This document shows positions 35,033 to 43,688 of a stretch of 64,000 bases of DNA, one piece after another. Numbering within the stretch: position 1 is the stretch's first letter; every line of letters starts with the position of its first letter. The notes beneath the pieces are model-generated. The model did no database searches. It was not told the origin of the DNA and saw nothing but the letters and a program-made list of their open reading frames with translations. Location of the stretch: assembly GCA_005503165.1 (NCBI GenBank), contig SCNT01000005.1, positions 62,001-126,000 on the forward strand, written 5' to 3'. The stretch comes from Sphingomonadaceae bacterium 3R27E2-A. Lineage in GTDB: Bacteria; Pseudomonadota; Alphaproteobacteria; Sphingomonadales; Sphingomonadaceae. The position numbers and the translations under genes are program-made.

Positions 35033-35647
35033 ATGATCCATATTGTCCAAGGGTGCTCGCTTACCGATGCGCGCGCCGCCTCGATGTTCGAGGACCGCAA
35101 GACCCTGTTCGTCGATCTGCTGGGCTGGGATGTTCCGGTCGTCGGCGGCCGCTATGAAATCGACAGCTATGACGGCGACAAGGCGGTCTATCTGATCGCC
35201 ACCGACGATGGCTGCATTCACCAGGGGTCGATGCGGCTGCTATCGACAGAGGGCGCGCATCTGCTCGCCGATCGTTTCGCGTCGCTCTGCGAGTGCGATG
35301 CGCCCCGGGGGGAGCAGGTTCGCGAGATTACGCGACTTTGCCTGCCGCAACGATTGGGCGCCCCCGGACGCCTGCGTGTCCGCAACCGGCTCATCTCGGC
35401 GATGGTCGATCATGCGCTCGGCAGCGGAATCACCATGCTAACCGGCGTCGTGACCGCTGCTTTTCGCGAGGAGGTTTTGGCGATGGGCTGGCGCGCAGCG
35501 CCGCTCGGCCCCGCGCGCCGCATCGATGGCGCGTTCCTTGGAGCGTTCCGCATCGAGATCTGCGCCGGTACGCCTGCGCTGCTGGCGTCGAACGGCATCT
35601 ATGTGCCGGGTGCGATCACTCCCGATGCGGCGGCAAGAGCCGCGTGA
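35033..35647 (+). CDS. traI: acyl-homoserine-lactone synthase
   Basis: The 204-residue LuxI-type protein keeps the catalytic set at canonical spacing: Arg22, Phe26, Trp32, Glu42, Asp44, Asp47 and Arg68 (S-M-R-L-L). It makes the signal sensed by the LuxR protein encoded 92 bases upstream. The stop lies just upstream of the downstream dioxygenase start, so the two are probably co-translated. Which acyl chain is used cannot be predicted. Symbol is by analogy with ICE-borne traR/traI. Confidence 0.88.
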   Translation: MIHIVQGCSLTDARAASMFEDRKTLFVDLLGWDVPVVGGRYEIDSYDGDKAVYLIATDDGCIHQGSMRLLSTEGAHLLADRFASLCECDAPRGEQVREITRLCLPQRLGAPGRLRVRNRLISAMVDHALGSGITMLTGVVTAAFREEVLAMGWRAAPLGPARRIDGAFLGAFRIEICAGTPALLASNGIYVPGAITPDAAARAA

Positions 35648-35658
35648 AGGGAATGGCG

Positions 35659-36534
35659 ATGCACGACCCCGCCCGCCTAGCCGCGATGCTGCTCGCCGAC
35701 GGTTATGTCATTGTCGATAACGCCGTGCCGACCGAGCTAATCACCGCGCTCGAAGCCGAACTCGCACCGCGCTTCGTCGCCACGCCCTTTTGCGAAGGCG
35801 GATTCTACGGAGCCCGCACCAAGCGCTTTGGCGCGTTGTTGCGGCGTTCACGGCATATCGCCGGCCTTGTGCTGCACCCGATCATCTGCGGTATCGCCGA
35901 AACGGTGCTCGGGGAATGGTGCGATCGTATCGTTCTCAACCTCACCCAGGCGATCGAAATCCATCCCGGCGCGCTCGCGCAGGTGCCGCACCGCGACCAG
36001 GATCTCTGGGGCGGCGTCAAGACCGGGATGCACTATCAGATCAACGTCATCTGGCCGATCGATCCGTTCACGCTGGAGAGTGGCGCGACGCTGGTCTGGC
36101 CGGGCAGCCATCACGATGCGGCATCGCAACCGGGCGATGCACGTCCGGTCGCCGCCGAAATGCCACCCGGCTCCGCGCTGCTGTTCCTCGGATCGATCCT
36201 GCATGGTGCCGGCGCTAACCAGTCCGATCATGTGCGCCGCGCGGTCATCACCTCCTATTGCCTCGGATGGCTGCGGACGTTCGAGAATCAGTATCTCGTC
36301 TACCCGCCCGCCATCGCTCGAGCGTTCGATCCCGATCTGGCCGCGCTCATCGGCTATGCCCAGCATCGCCCCAATCTCGGTAATGTCGAAGGCCAGTGCC
36401 CATCGGTGCTGCTTTACCGCGACGATATTGACGGCCTCCCGGCGATCGACGCGCTGCTTCCCGGTCAGGCGGACATGTTGGACGCCTACGTCGCGGATCA
36501 GGAAGCGGCGCGTGCGGGCCTGATCGGCGGGTAA
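35659..36534 (+). CDS. phytanoyl-CoA dioxygenase (PhyH)-family protein
   Basis: The 291-residue protein has the 2-oxoglutarate/Fe(II) facial triad: H111-R-D113 and His182 in L-H-G-A-G, with Arg193/194 for 2-oxoglutarate. AAGGGA at 35647-35652 is six bases before ATG 35659, which is preferred to ATG 35653. It follows luxI by 11 bases. A luxR-luxI-phyH arrangement recurs in sphingomonads as I recall, so the enzyme may modify the AHL, its acyl precursor or a co-regulated metabolite. That link is inferred from gene order. Confidence 0.85.
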   Translation: MHDPARLAAMLLADGYVIVDNAVPTELITALEAELAPRFVATPFCEGGFYGARTKRFGALLRRSRHIAGLVLHPIICGIAETVLGEWCDRIVLNLTQAIEIHPGALAQVPHRDQDLWGGVKTGMHYQINVIWPIDPFTLESGATLVWPGSHHDAASQPGDARPVAAEMPPGSALLFLGSILHGAGANQSDHVRRAVITSYCLGWLRTFENQYLVYPPAIARAFDPDLAALIGYAQHRPNLGNVEGQCPSVLLYRDDIDGLPAIDALLPGQADMLDAYVADQEAARAGLIGG

Positions 36535-36564
36535 CGCGGGTTCGTCGGACTAGACGCTGCATCC

Positions 36565-36873
36565 ATGACACACGATCCGAACGACAAAGCAGGCGGCGGC
36601 GCACGAACACCGACCGAGGTGGCGCCGCCCGCTGTGAACGGTGGAGCTGTATCTTCGACCGCGGAGCGCGCCCGGCGGGCACGCGAACATTGCCCGTTCC
36701 TGACAACCAAGCAGGCCGCGTTCCATCTCGGCCTCGCAGCGGACACGCTCAAGAAGATGCGCCGCGAGCGGCGCGGTCCGTGCTGCCGGAAACACGGCAC
36801 CGTCTGGCGCTACCATATCGACGATATCGAGGCCTGGTCGCGCGCGAACATGCGGGATGGCGGAAATGGCTAG
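36565..36873 (+). CDS. helix-turn-helix protein, excisionase-like
   Basis: The 102-residue protein has a disordered N-terminal third and a MerR/AlpA-type winged helix at about residues 45-95 (L-T-T-K-Q-A-A-F-H-L-G-L then W-R-Y-H-I-D-D-I-E-A-W). Proteins of this HTH_17 type serve as recombination directionality factors or transfer activators in ICEs. It overlaps the following S26 peptidase gene by 17 bases, so it belongs to the transfer operon. Whether it is the excisionase for the distant integrase is not shown. Confidence 0.75.
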   Translation: MTHDPNDKAGGGARTPTEVAPPAVNGGAVSSTAERARRAREHCPFLTTKQAAFHLGLAADTLKKMRRERRGPCCRKHGTVWRYHIDDIEAWSRANMRDGGNG

Positions 36874-37387
36874 GCTGTTACCCTCCCGTCTGCCGGTTCG
36901 GGCCTCCGTGCTGATCAGTGTTGGCGTCGCCGCGCTGACGGCGACGATCGCGCTGCCCCCGACGCCGCGGCTGGTCTGGAACGTGTCGGCCAGCGCGCCG
37001 ATCGGCCTCTATGCCGTTGGCGGCCGTCACGACATCGCGGCTGGCGACATGGTGCTGGCCCGCGTGCCCGACCGCTGGCGCCGGCTCGCCGCCGAGCGGC
37101 GCTACATTCCGATCAACGTCCCTTTGGTGAAGCGCGTCGCGGCCGTGCCCGGCGACCGCGTTTGCGCCCGTGGTCGCGATATCTCCGTAAATGGCCGCCC
37201 AGTCACTGATCGCCGCGAAGCTGACGGCCGCGGGCGGCCGATGCCGCGGTGGAGCGGATGTGTGACACTGAGAACCGGTGCGCTGTTCCTCCTGATGGAC
37301 AGCCCGGATTCGTTCGACGGGCGTTATTTCGGACCGACATCGCGCGGCGACGTCATCGGCGAGGCGCGGCTGTTGTGGCTGGGCTGA
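36857..37387 (+). CDS. traF: S26 signal-peptidase-like TraF
   Basis: The 176-residue protein has one N-terminal membrane segment (about 16-36), the Ser motif S-A-S-A-P-I-G-L-Y and the Lys motif V-K-R-V-A-A-V-P-G-D with a later D-S-P-D-S-F-D-G-R-Y-F-G. This is the TraF branch of signal peptidases that matures and cyclises the TrbC pilin in IncP systems, and a trbC gene is present at 56251. ATG 36866 is an alternative start. Confidence 0.86.
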   Translation: MAEMARLLPSRLPVRASVLISVGVAALTATIALPPTPRLVWNVSASAPIGLYAVGGRHDIAAGDMVLARVPDRWRRLAAERRYIPINVPLVKRVAAVPGDRVCARGRDISVNGRPVTDRREADGRGRPMPRWSGCVTLRTGALFLLMDSPDSFDGRYFGPTSRGDVIGEARLLWLG

Positions 37388-38016
37388 GGGTCGCCATCAC
37401 CGCCTTGGCGCTGCTAGCGGCGGCGCCGGCTGGCGCGCAGTCGGTCGTTCACTGGCGGCCTTATATCGAGGCAGCCTCGGCGCGTTTCGGCGTGCCGGTA
37501 GAATGGATCGAGCGCGTCATGCGCGCCGAGAGCGGCGGACGCACGATGCTGGACGGTCGCCCGATCACCAGCCACGCCGGCGCGATGGGGCTGATGCAGC
37601 TCATGCCCGGCACCTGGTCCGAAATGCGCGCGCGGCTCGGGCTCGGGTCCGATCCACATAGCCCGCGCGACAACATATTGGCGGGGACGCTCTATCTTCG
37701 CCTGATGTATGACCGCTTCGGCTATCCCGGTCTGTTCGCAGCCTATAATGCGGGACCGGCACGCTATGCCGAGCACGTGCGGACCGGCCGCGCGCTGCCC
37801 GGCGAGACCCGCGCCTATCTCGCGAGCGTCGCCGGAGTGCCCGTCAATTCCCAGTCGGCTGTCGCGGCCGCCAGTGCAACGCCGCGTACCGCCAATGCCA
37901 TCTTCTTCGCGATCGGCGACCGGCCCCCTGCCGGCCGGAGCGAAGCCGGCGCGGCCACGCTGTTCGTCGTGCTACGCGCAGGGCCGCCCGAGACGGCTGC
38001 GCCAGGCCGTCCGTAG
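37375..38016 (+). CDS. SLT-type lytic transglycosylase of the transfer system
   Basis: The 213-residue protein starts at GTG 37375, overlapping the traF end by 13 bases, and has a signal peptide ending A-G-A-Q-S. The SLT domain shows the catalytic Glu in V-M-R-A-E-S-G-G, then G-A-M-G-L-M-Q-L-M-P-G-T-W and A-A-Y-N-A-G-P. It would open peptidoglycan locally for the Trb pilus channel. A low-complexity tail of about 60 residues follows the domain. Confidence 0.88.
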   Translation: MAGLRVAITALALLAAAPAGAQSVVHWRPYIEAASARFGVPVEWIERVMRAESGGRTMLDGRPITSHAGAMGLMQLMPGTWSEMRARLGLGSDPHSPRDNILAGTLYLRLMYDRFGYPGLFAAYNAGPARYAEHVRTGRALPGETRAYLASVAGVPVNSQSAVAAASATPRTANAIFFAIGDRPPAGRSEAGAATLFVVLRAGPPETAAPGRP

Positions 38017-38070
38017 TGAGCACCGATCCGGGCTTCATGCGGATTCGTGTTTCTGCTATGTTCCGAGGCT

Positions 38071-38526
38071 ATGGAGTTGGTCGTCATGCTGCTCGGTCTG
38101 ATCCTTTCCGCCACCGGCATCGTCCTCTTCGCCTGGGCGATGTTCCGGCTCGCCGTCTTCGCGCTCCCGGTCGGGCTGGGTGCGGCCACCTTTCTGTGGG
38201 CGGCGGGTGGCGAGCTGGGGCTGTTGCTCGGCCTGCTTCTCGGCCTCGTCGTCGGCGTCGCGGCCTTGCTGATCGGACGCATGCTCATCGCGTCACGGTT
38301 GCCGGTTCCAGTTCGCGGGGCGGTCGCTTTTCTCTTCGCTGTGCCCGCCGGGATCGCCGGCCACAGCGTCGTCTCCGGCCTGATGCATCTCGGCGGCGCG
38401 CGGCCGACCGCGACCGGCATCGCCGCGGCGGTCGGCGCGATCATCATCGCCAGTGCCGCCATGATGAGCCTGTTGCCCGCGATGACCGCTCGCACCGGTT
38501 CGCACGGATCCCCGCTGCACGGTTGA
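38071..38526 (+). CDS. small multi-pass membrane protein, unknown function
   Basis: I do not recognise this 151-residue protein. It is almost entirely hydrophobic, with about four or five membrane segments (near residues 3-25, 30-55, 57-70, 80-105, 110-135) rich in Gly, Ala and Leu. ATG 38071 follows CGAGG closely; GTG 38047 is an alternative. It sits after the transglycosylase gene and before a strong terminator, so it may be the last gene of the traF transcript. Confidence 0.6.
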   Translation: MELVVMLLGLILSATGIVLFAWAMFRLAVFALPVGLGAATFLWAAGGELGLLLGLLLGLVVGVAALLIGRMLIASRLPVPVRGAVAFLFAVPAGIAGHSVVSGLMHLGGARPTATGIAAAVGAIIIASAAMMSLLPAMTARTGSHGSPLHG

Positions 38527-39042
38527 TCCGCGGCGGGTCAGTCGGCCGAGTGCTCGCCTCCGCGTCACCGTCGCGTAAGGCGACCATGGCGAGAGTGCGT
38601 CAAGACGGCAGGGTCTGACCTGACGCATCCGGGTTTTTGGGCGCCTCGCGCCTGCGGCGCGACCGCCGCTCTATTCCGCTAGGCTCACATCCGTTCGCCA
38701 AGCTCCACCGGGCCACGCTTCGCGCGTCCCGGCCAAAGGTGATGATCGGACTGGCGGGATGCCGGAGCCTTGCTCCGGCCTGTCGTCGCCGCGCCTGACC
38801 GGCGCGGCGGCGTTTTTCGTTGGGCCTTCCCCTCGTCGCACGGGTGGACGGCGCTCCCTTCTGGGCCCGGCCCGGCGTCCCGCAAGCCGGCCCTCGACTG
38901 CGCTCGGGCTCGGCTCCTCCATTGCATTGCGGCCCTGCGGGTGCGGACCGCCTTCTGGCCGCGCCCGGCAGGTCGCAGTTCGCCGCCCACCCCCGCTCCG
39001 GGGGAGGCCCTGGGGTTTTTGGGGCGGTGCAGGAGGATAGCC
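38527..39042. other. gap between traF block and ardC, no gene seen
   Basis: The frames open here have biased, low-complexity translations and no ribosome sites. The stretch holds a weak hairpin (TGCGTCA 38596-38602 with TGACGCA 38621-38627, then TTTTT at 38634) and a stronger terminator at 38761-38817. The 220 bases before ardC probably carry its promoter, but no clear -35/-10 pair was seen. Confidence 0.5.
38761..38817 (+). terminator. double-hairpin terminator upstream of ardC
   Basis: A first hairpin GCCGGAGC-CTT-GCTCCGGC (38761-38779) is followed by CGCCGCGCC-TGACC-GGCGCGGCG (38787-38809) and TTTTT at 38813-38817. Both stems are perfect. It should end transcription from the traF block before ardC. 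Confidence 0.75.
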
Positions 39043-40020
39043 ATGCGCCAGAGCGGCAAGCATCGCGCGCGCGGAGAAGCTGGCAGGAGCCAGCCCCCGG
39101 CAGAGCGCGCCAATCTTTACGACGAGGTGACGAACCGGATCGTTGCCGAACTTGAGGCGGGCCGCGTTCCTTGGGTCCAGCCTTGGGGCCGCCCCAATGG
39201 TCAAGGCTTCTCCGCCGCCCCCGGCCTTCCGCGCAATGCGCTCACCAGCCGCAATTACAGCGGCGTCAACGTGCTCATTCTCTGGGGCGCGGTTATCGAG
39301 TGCGGTTATCCTTCGCAATCGTGGCTGACCTTCCGCCAAGCCCTTGAAGCAGGCGGCAACGTCCGCAAGGGCGAGCGCGGGACCACCGTTGTCTATGCCG
39401 ACCGCTTCACCCCCGAGGCCGAGAAGGAACGCGCACGCCTGACCGGCGACGAGGCCCGCGCCGTGCCCTTCCTCAAACGCTTCACCGTGTTCAACGTCGC
39501 GCAATGCGAAGGCTTGCGCCCCGGCCTTGCCGCCGGCCCCGCGCCGCTCCCCGAACGCCAGATCGTGCCCGTCGCCGAAGCGGTTATTGCCGCATCGGGC
39601 GTCGATTTCCGCATCGGCGGCAACCGTGCCTTCTATGTACCCGCGCATGATTATGTGCAGGTTCCGCCGCAACCCGCGTTCTTCGAGCAGATCAACTATT
39701 ATCGCACCGCGCTGCACGAACTGACCCATTCGACCGGCCACGCCTCGCGCCTCGACCGCAAGATTCTCAACCCGTTCGGCAGCAAGGACTACGCCCGCGA
39801 GGAACTGGTCGCCGAAATGGGTAGCGCCTTCCTCTGCGCCGCGCTTGGCATCGAACCGACCGTGCGCCATGCCGATTATCTGGCATCATGGCTGGAGGTC
39901 TTGCGCGAGGACAATCGCGCCATCTTCTGCGCCGCGAGCGCGGCGAGCAAGGCCGCCGACTGGATAATGGCGCGCCATACCGAGGCCAGCGAAAGCGACG
40001 AGCGGAGGGCGGCGGCATGA
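39043..40020 (+). CDS. ardC: ArdC-family antirestriction protein
   Basis: The 325-residue protein has the N-terminal ssDNA-binding ArdC domain (about 22-160, with Y-D-E-V-T-N-R-I-V-A-E-L and W-x-Q-P-W) and a C-terminal zincin-like domain with H-E-L-T-H at 225-229. ArdC proteins protect incoming single-stranded DNA from restriction after conjugation. AGGAGG lies six bases before ATG 39043. It overlaps the DUF2958 gene by an ATGA, so both are co-translated. Confidence 0.92.
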   Translation: MRQSGKHRARGEAGRSQPPAERANLYDEVTNRIVAELEAGRVPWVQPWGRPNGQGFSAAPGLPRNALTSRNYSGVNVLILWGAVIECGYPSQSWLTFRQALEAGGNVRKGERGTTVVYADRFTPEAEKERARLTGDEARAVPFLKRFTVFNVAQCEGLRPGLAAGPAPLPERQIVPVAEAVIAASGVDFRIGGNRAFYVPAHDYVQVPPQPAFFEQINYYRTALHELTHSTGHASRLDRKILNPFGSKDYAREELVAEMGSAFLCAALGIEPTVRHADYLASWLEVLREDNRAIFCAASAASKAADWIMARHTEASESDERRAAA

Positions 40021-40439
40021 TCCTGCTGACCCCCGAACTGCGCTTCGCGCTGCGCGCGAACGACTTGGCCCGCTGCGCCGCCGCGCGCGATGGCGCGCCA
40101 GAACCCGATCCCGTTCCGCTGGTCAAATTCTTCAATCCCTTGGGCGCGGCAACATGGCTCGCGACCGAGCTTTACGATGATGACGACACGCTGTTCGGCC
40201 TTGCCGACTTGGGGTTCGGCTTTCCCGAACTCGGCACATTCAGCCTGTCCGAAATGGCGAGCGTCCGCTTGCCCTTCGGCCTGTTCATCGAGCGCGACGA
40301 GCATTTCGAACCGTTCGCCCCGCTCTCGACATGGGCCGAGACCGCGCGGCGGGCGGGCGCGATCATCTTCGCTGAAACCGAACTTCGCCGCGCGGCCGAC
40401 AGCCGCAACGGCAAGGAGCTTCCGCCCCGAGGCGGGTGA
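40017..40439 (+). CDS. DUF2958 protein
   Basis: The 140-residue acidic protein begins M-I-L-L-T-P-E-L-R and has V-K-F-F-N-P-x-G-A-A-T-W and the L-G-F-G-F-P-E-L-G segment typical of DUF2958, a family found next to ArdC and ParB-like genes on plasmids and ICEs. Its function is unknown. The ATGA overlap with ardC and the following parB-like gene make it part of an early-transfer operon. Confidence 0.82.
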   Translation: MILLTPELRFALRANDLARCAAARDGAPEPDPVPLVKFFNPLGAATWLATELYDDDDTLFGLADLGFGFPELGTFSLSEMASVRLPFGLFIERDEHFEPFAPLSTWAETARRAGAIIFAETELRRAADSRNGKELPPRGG

Positions 40440-40524
40440 CGCGCGGCGCGTTTCGCCGCATCGAGTGCCGGTCCCGCCCATCCAGCAAGACAAACGGGAC
40501 CGGCGCTCCAGAAGGAGCAGACCA

Positions 40525-42333
40525 ATGAAACTCGACTTTATCGACCTTGGCAAGCTGTCCGTCAGCAAGGCCAATATGCGCTACGCGAAGAAGGCGCCGG
40601 ACGTGTCCGACATCCTTCCGACCGTCCGCGCGCGCGGCGTTCTCGTGCCGCTGATCGTGCGACCGAATTGCGGTCCCGATGCGTTCGAGATCGTCGCGGG
40701 CGCGCGGCGCTTCACCGCCGCGCAGATCGTCGCGGGCGAAACCGGCAGCGCCGACCCCTTGCCGTGCGCCATTCTCGAGAACGGCGACGATGCCGCCGCC
40801 ATCGAGGCGTCGCTGATCGAGAATATCGCGCGGCTCGCGCCCGACGAGGTGACACGCTGGGAAACCTTCACCCGGCTGGTCAAGGAAGGCCGCGACGAAG
40901 CGGATATTTCCGCGACGTTCGGCATCCCCGAGCTTGGCGTCAAACGCATCCTCGCGCTCGGCAATCTCTTGCCGCGCATCCGCGACCTCTACCGCAAGGA
41001 AGAGATCAACGCGGCGACCGTCCGGCACCTGACCTTGGCGAGCACGAGCCAGCAAAAGGCATGGCTGGCGCTGTTCAGCGACCCCGACGCCTATTGCCCG
41101 ACCGGCCATCAGTTGAAGGACTGGCTGTTCGGCGGCGCGTCGATCAAGGTCGAACATGCCCTGTTCGACGTCGAGAGGCTCAAGCTCGCGATCATCGCCG
41201 ACCTGTTCGGCGAGGATCGCTTTTTCGCCGACGCCGACGCCTTCTGGCGCGAGCAGGACGCGGCCATCGAGGATCGCCGCGAAGCCTATCTCGACGAGGG
41301 ATGGAGCGATGTCGTGATCGTCCCGCGCGGCGAATACTTCCATCGCTACGAGTTTGTGAAGGCTCCCAAGCGCAAGGGGGCGCGCGTCTATATCGACGTG
41401 CGCGCGAGCGGCGAGGTGGACTTTTACGAGGGCTATGTCACGTCGAAGGAGGCCAAGCGGCTCGAACGCGGCGAGCCGATCGACACCGCTCCCAAGGTGC
41501 CGCGCCCCGAGGTGACGAGCACGATGCAGACCTATATCGACCTGCATCGCCACGCGGCCGTGCGCGCCGCGCTGACCCGTCACCCCAAGGTCGCGCTGCG
41601 CTTGATGGTGGCGCACGCCATCGTCGGTTCGCCGCTTTGGACCATCAAGCCCGAGCCGCAGACCGCGCGCAACGATTTGGTTGCCGAAAGCGTCGAAACC
41701 TGCCGCGCGGAAACCGACTTCGATACGAAGCGCCGCGCCGTATTGGACCTTCTCGGCTTCTCGCCCGAGGAACCGACCGTGGCCGGCGGCAACGGCGACG
41801 ACTTCGGACTTGTCGGCGTGTTCCTCCGCTTGCTCGACGTGCCCGACCGCGCCGTCATGGACGTGGTGGTGATCGTCATGGGCGAAACGCTCGCCAGCGG
41901 CAGCGCCGCCGTCGAGGCGGTGGGCGGCGAGATCGGCGTCGATATGGCCCGCTACTGGCAGGCCGACGACGCCTTTTTCGAGTGTGTCCGCGACAAGGAG
42001 GTGCTGACCCGCATCGTCGCCGAGGTGGCGGGCGAACCTGTCGCCGCCGCCAATGCGAAGGAACCGGGCAAGGTCTTGAAGCGCATCGTCCGCGACCATC
42101 TGGACGGCACGAACGGACGGCCCAAGGTCGAGGGTTGGGTGCCGAAATGGATGGCGTTCCCGCCCGCTGCCTATACGGCGCGCGGCGGCGTCGGCACCGT
42201 CGCGGCTCATGCCAAGGTGCTCGCGGCGCGCCCCGACCGCGAGCCGGAACCGACCGGCCCCGGCGCGGTGATTGCGCTTCCGGCCCCTGCCAAGGCCGAG
42301 CCGCAGGAACAGCCCGAGCGCGAAGCCGCATGA
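40525..42333 (+). CDS. ParB/RepB/Spo0J-like partition protein
   Basis: The 602-residue protein has an N-terminal ParB-like nuclease/CTPase domain (about 1-100, with G-V-L-V-P-L-I-V-R-P and the G-A-R-R motif) and the ParB helix-turn-helix (about 110-190). A long C-terminal region of about 400 residues is not recognised and is much longer than in chromosomal ParB. No ParA gene is nearby. In ICEs such proteins are thought to aid maintenance of the excised form. AAGGAG precedes ATG 40525. Confidence 0.84.
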   Translation: MKLDFIDLGKLSVSKANMRYAKKAPDVSDILPTVRARGVLVPLIVRPNCGPDAFEIVAGARRFTAAQIVAGETGSADPLPCAILENGDDAAAIEASLIENIARLAPDEVTRWETFTRLVKEGRDEADISATFGIPELGVKRILALGNLLPRIRDLYRKEEINAATVRHLTLASTSQQKAWLALFSDPDAYCPTGHQLKDWLFGGASIKVEHALFDVERLKLAIIADLFGEDRFFADADAFWREQDAAIEDRREAYLDEGWSDVVIVPRGEYFHRYEFVKAPKRKGARVYIDVRASGEVDFYEGYVTSKEAKRLERGEPIDTAPKVPRPEVTSTMQTYIDLHRHAAVRAALTRHPKVALRLMVAHAIVGSPLWTIKPEPQTARNDLVAESVETCRAETDFDTKRRAVLDLLGFSPEEPTVAGGNGDDFGLVGVFLRLLDVPDRAVMDVVVIVMGETLASGSAAVEAVGGEIGVDMARYWQADDAFFECVRDKEVLTRIVAEVAGEPVAAANAKEPGKVLKRIVRDHLDGTNGRPKVEGWVPKWMAFPPAAYTARGGVGTVAAHAKVLAARPDREPEPTGPGAVIALPAPAKAEPQEQPEREAA

Positions 42334-42443
42334 AACTGGACGGGCGGCGGCGCACCCGCCGCCCGTTCCGCCCCCCATAAAATCGCCGCGCCGCTCGGCC
42401 GCAAGCGGCCCTCGCAGCGCGGATTTCAGACAGGAGACTTGTC

Positions 42444-42911
42444 ATGGCCGACCGTGTTTCGGCATCCATCACCATCGGCGGGACGCTCCCCGCCAGCCAG
42501 CTTCCCGCCTTCGCCGAGGCCATCGCGAACGAAGGGCTGTCCACCGAATGGGACGGCGAACCCTTCGCGCTCGGCGATCTGCCCGAGGGCGAGCCCTTGG
42601 CGCTCATGGCGCACGAGGTCGCCTGGGGGCGGTTCGAGGGACTCGAAGCCTTCTGCATCGCGCATGGGCTTTTCTTCGCGCGCTGGTCGGGCGCCTATGC
42701 CTGCCAGTGGGGTGCGGAACGCACCGTGTTCACCGGCAGCGGCGAACCGCAAAGCTACGCTGCCGACGAGGACGACTATATCCTCATGGGGCGCTGCACC
42801 GCCGAGCGATTGGGCAGCTATGCGGCGATCATCGCGCATTTCGATGCGGCCGACTTCGCGGTGCCCCCGCTTGTCATCACGCCCGAACGGGAGGAGGCGA
42901 GCAATGGCTGA
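42444..42911 (+). CDS. ICE hypothetical protein, unrecognised
   Basis: The 155-residue acidic protein has no signal peptide or membrane segment. AGGAGA precedes the ATG by eight bases. The frame was chosen because the neighbouring downstream gene overlaps it by eight bases (ATGGCTGA), a typical coupled arrangement, and because the translation is well mixed, unlike alternative frames. It contains S-x-E-W-D-G-E-P and W-G-x-F-E-G-L-E-x-F-C, which do not match a family I know. It lies in the parB-DUF736 interval. Confidence 0.65.
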   Translation: MADRVSASITIGGTLPASQLPAFAEAIANEGLSTEWDGEPFALGDLPEGEPLALMAHEVAWGRFEGLEAFCIAHGLFFARWSGAYACQWGAERTVFTGSGEPQSYAADEDDYILMGRCTAERLGSYAAIIAHFDAADFAVPPLVITPEREEASNG

Positions 42912-43407
42912 CATCTGGATTCAGGGCAGCTTCGCCTTTCGCTGCACCGCCGCCGAGTGCGCGCTGATCGAGGAAGTCGCAAACGCTGGCTACGCGCTGG
43001 CGAATGACGACGCGCCCGATCCGCCGAGCGCGGCGCTGCTCGCAGCCTTTCCGCCGGACGATGCGAACGTGCCGTGGAGCGGGTTTCGCGAGGCGTTCAA
43101 CGATCCCGAATTTCCCACCATCGGAGCCGATTTCATCGCGGAAACCTGCCCCGACGACCCAGCCGTGCGGATCGTGTGTTTCGCCAGCATGGACGATTTC
43201 GACGCCTATGCTATCGCCGTGGTCGTCCAGCGATGTTGCGCCGAAACGTTGTCCAAGGGGCCGATAGGCTTTGATTGGGCGATGACCTGTTCCAAGCCCC
43301 GCATCGGTGAATTCGGCAGCGGCTGGTGCGCGATTTTCGCAGACCGCATCGAGATCGAGGCGACCAACGAGCCGCTGGCGCGCGCGCTCGCGGGCGACGG
43401 CAACTAG
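42904..43407 (+). CDS. ICE hypothetical protein, unrecognised
   Basis: The 167-residue acidic soluble protein begins M-A-D-I-W-I-Q-G-S-F-A-F and has several Cys and Trp. It overlaps the previous gene by eight bases, so the two are translationally coupled. The S-F-A-F-x-C-T-A-A-E-C-A-L-I-E-E start resembles the beginning of its upstream neighbour only loosely. The same frame reads upstream through that gene as a shadow, so the Met at 42904 is taken as start. No function is proposed. Confidence 0.65.
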   Translation: MADIWIQGSFAFRCTAAECALIEEVANAGYALANDDAPDPPSAALLAAFPPDDANVPWSGFREAFNDPEFPTIGADFIAETCPDDPAVRIVCFASMDDFDAYAIAVVVQRCCAETLSKGPIGFDWAMTCSKPRIGEFGSGWCAIFADRIEIEATNEPLARALAGDGN

Positions 43408-43460
43408 CCCAAATCGCGCCGCACCGCGCGCTCGCGTGCCGAAAACCCCCGCCGCCTGAC

Positions 43461-43688
43461 CTACCGGGCGGTGCGGCGGATCACCGTCCGGGTGCTTCCG
43501 CATAGCGTGCATTCGTCCTTCTGCCGCTCGAATCCGCGCGTGCCGCCGAGCGCGCGGGTGACGACATTGGCCTGTGCGGTAACCCACAGGTTGAGCCGGT
43601 CAGTCACGCAGGCATCGCACACCGCCGCGCCGTCCAGCCGCACGATCAGCCGTTCGATCTGCCCCGCAATCGTCGTTCCTTCGTTCAT
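43461..43688 (-). CDS. small four-cysteine (zinc-ribbon-like) protein
   Basis: This 75-residue minus-strand gene has C-D-A-C and C-T-L-C-G pairs about 40 residues apart, a spacing that fits a zinc ribbon, with I-E-R-L-I-V-R-L-D-G before the first pair. Met at 43688 is chosen over an upstream in-frame start. It is the only minus-strand gene among plus-strand transfer genes. Small zinc ribbons often bind nucleic acids or proteins; nothing more can be said. Confidence 0.55.
   Translation of the reverse strand: MNEGTTIAGQIERLIVRLDGAAVCDACVTDRLNLWVTAQANVVTRALGGTRGFERQKDECTLCGSTRTVIRRTAR

Noticed and set aside
35293-35658. long N-terminal extension of the PhyH-type gene through luxI
   Set aside because: The extension is in a shifted frame over luxI; a ribosome site and the family start point to 35659.
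40363-42378. 671-codon minus-strand open frame over the parB-like gene
   Set aside because: The plus-strand product has recognised ParB domains and a ribosome site; the antisense translation is His/Arg/Gly-rich without any motif.
40668-42380. 570-codon second frame on the plus strand inside the parB-like gene
   Set aside because: Arg/Gly/Ala-biased translation typical of a shifted frame in GC-rich DNA.
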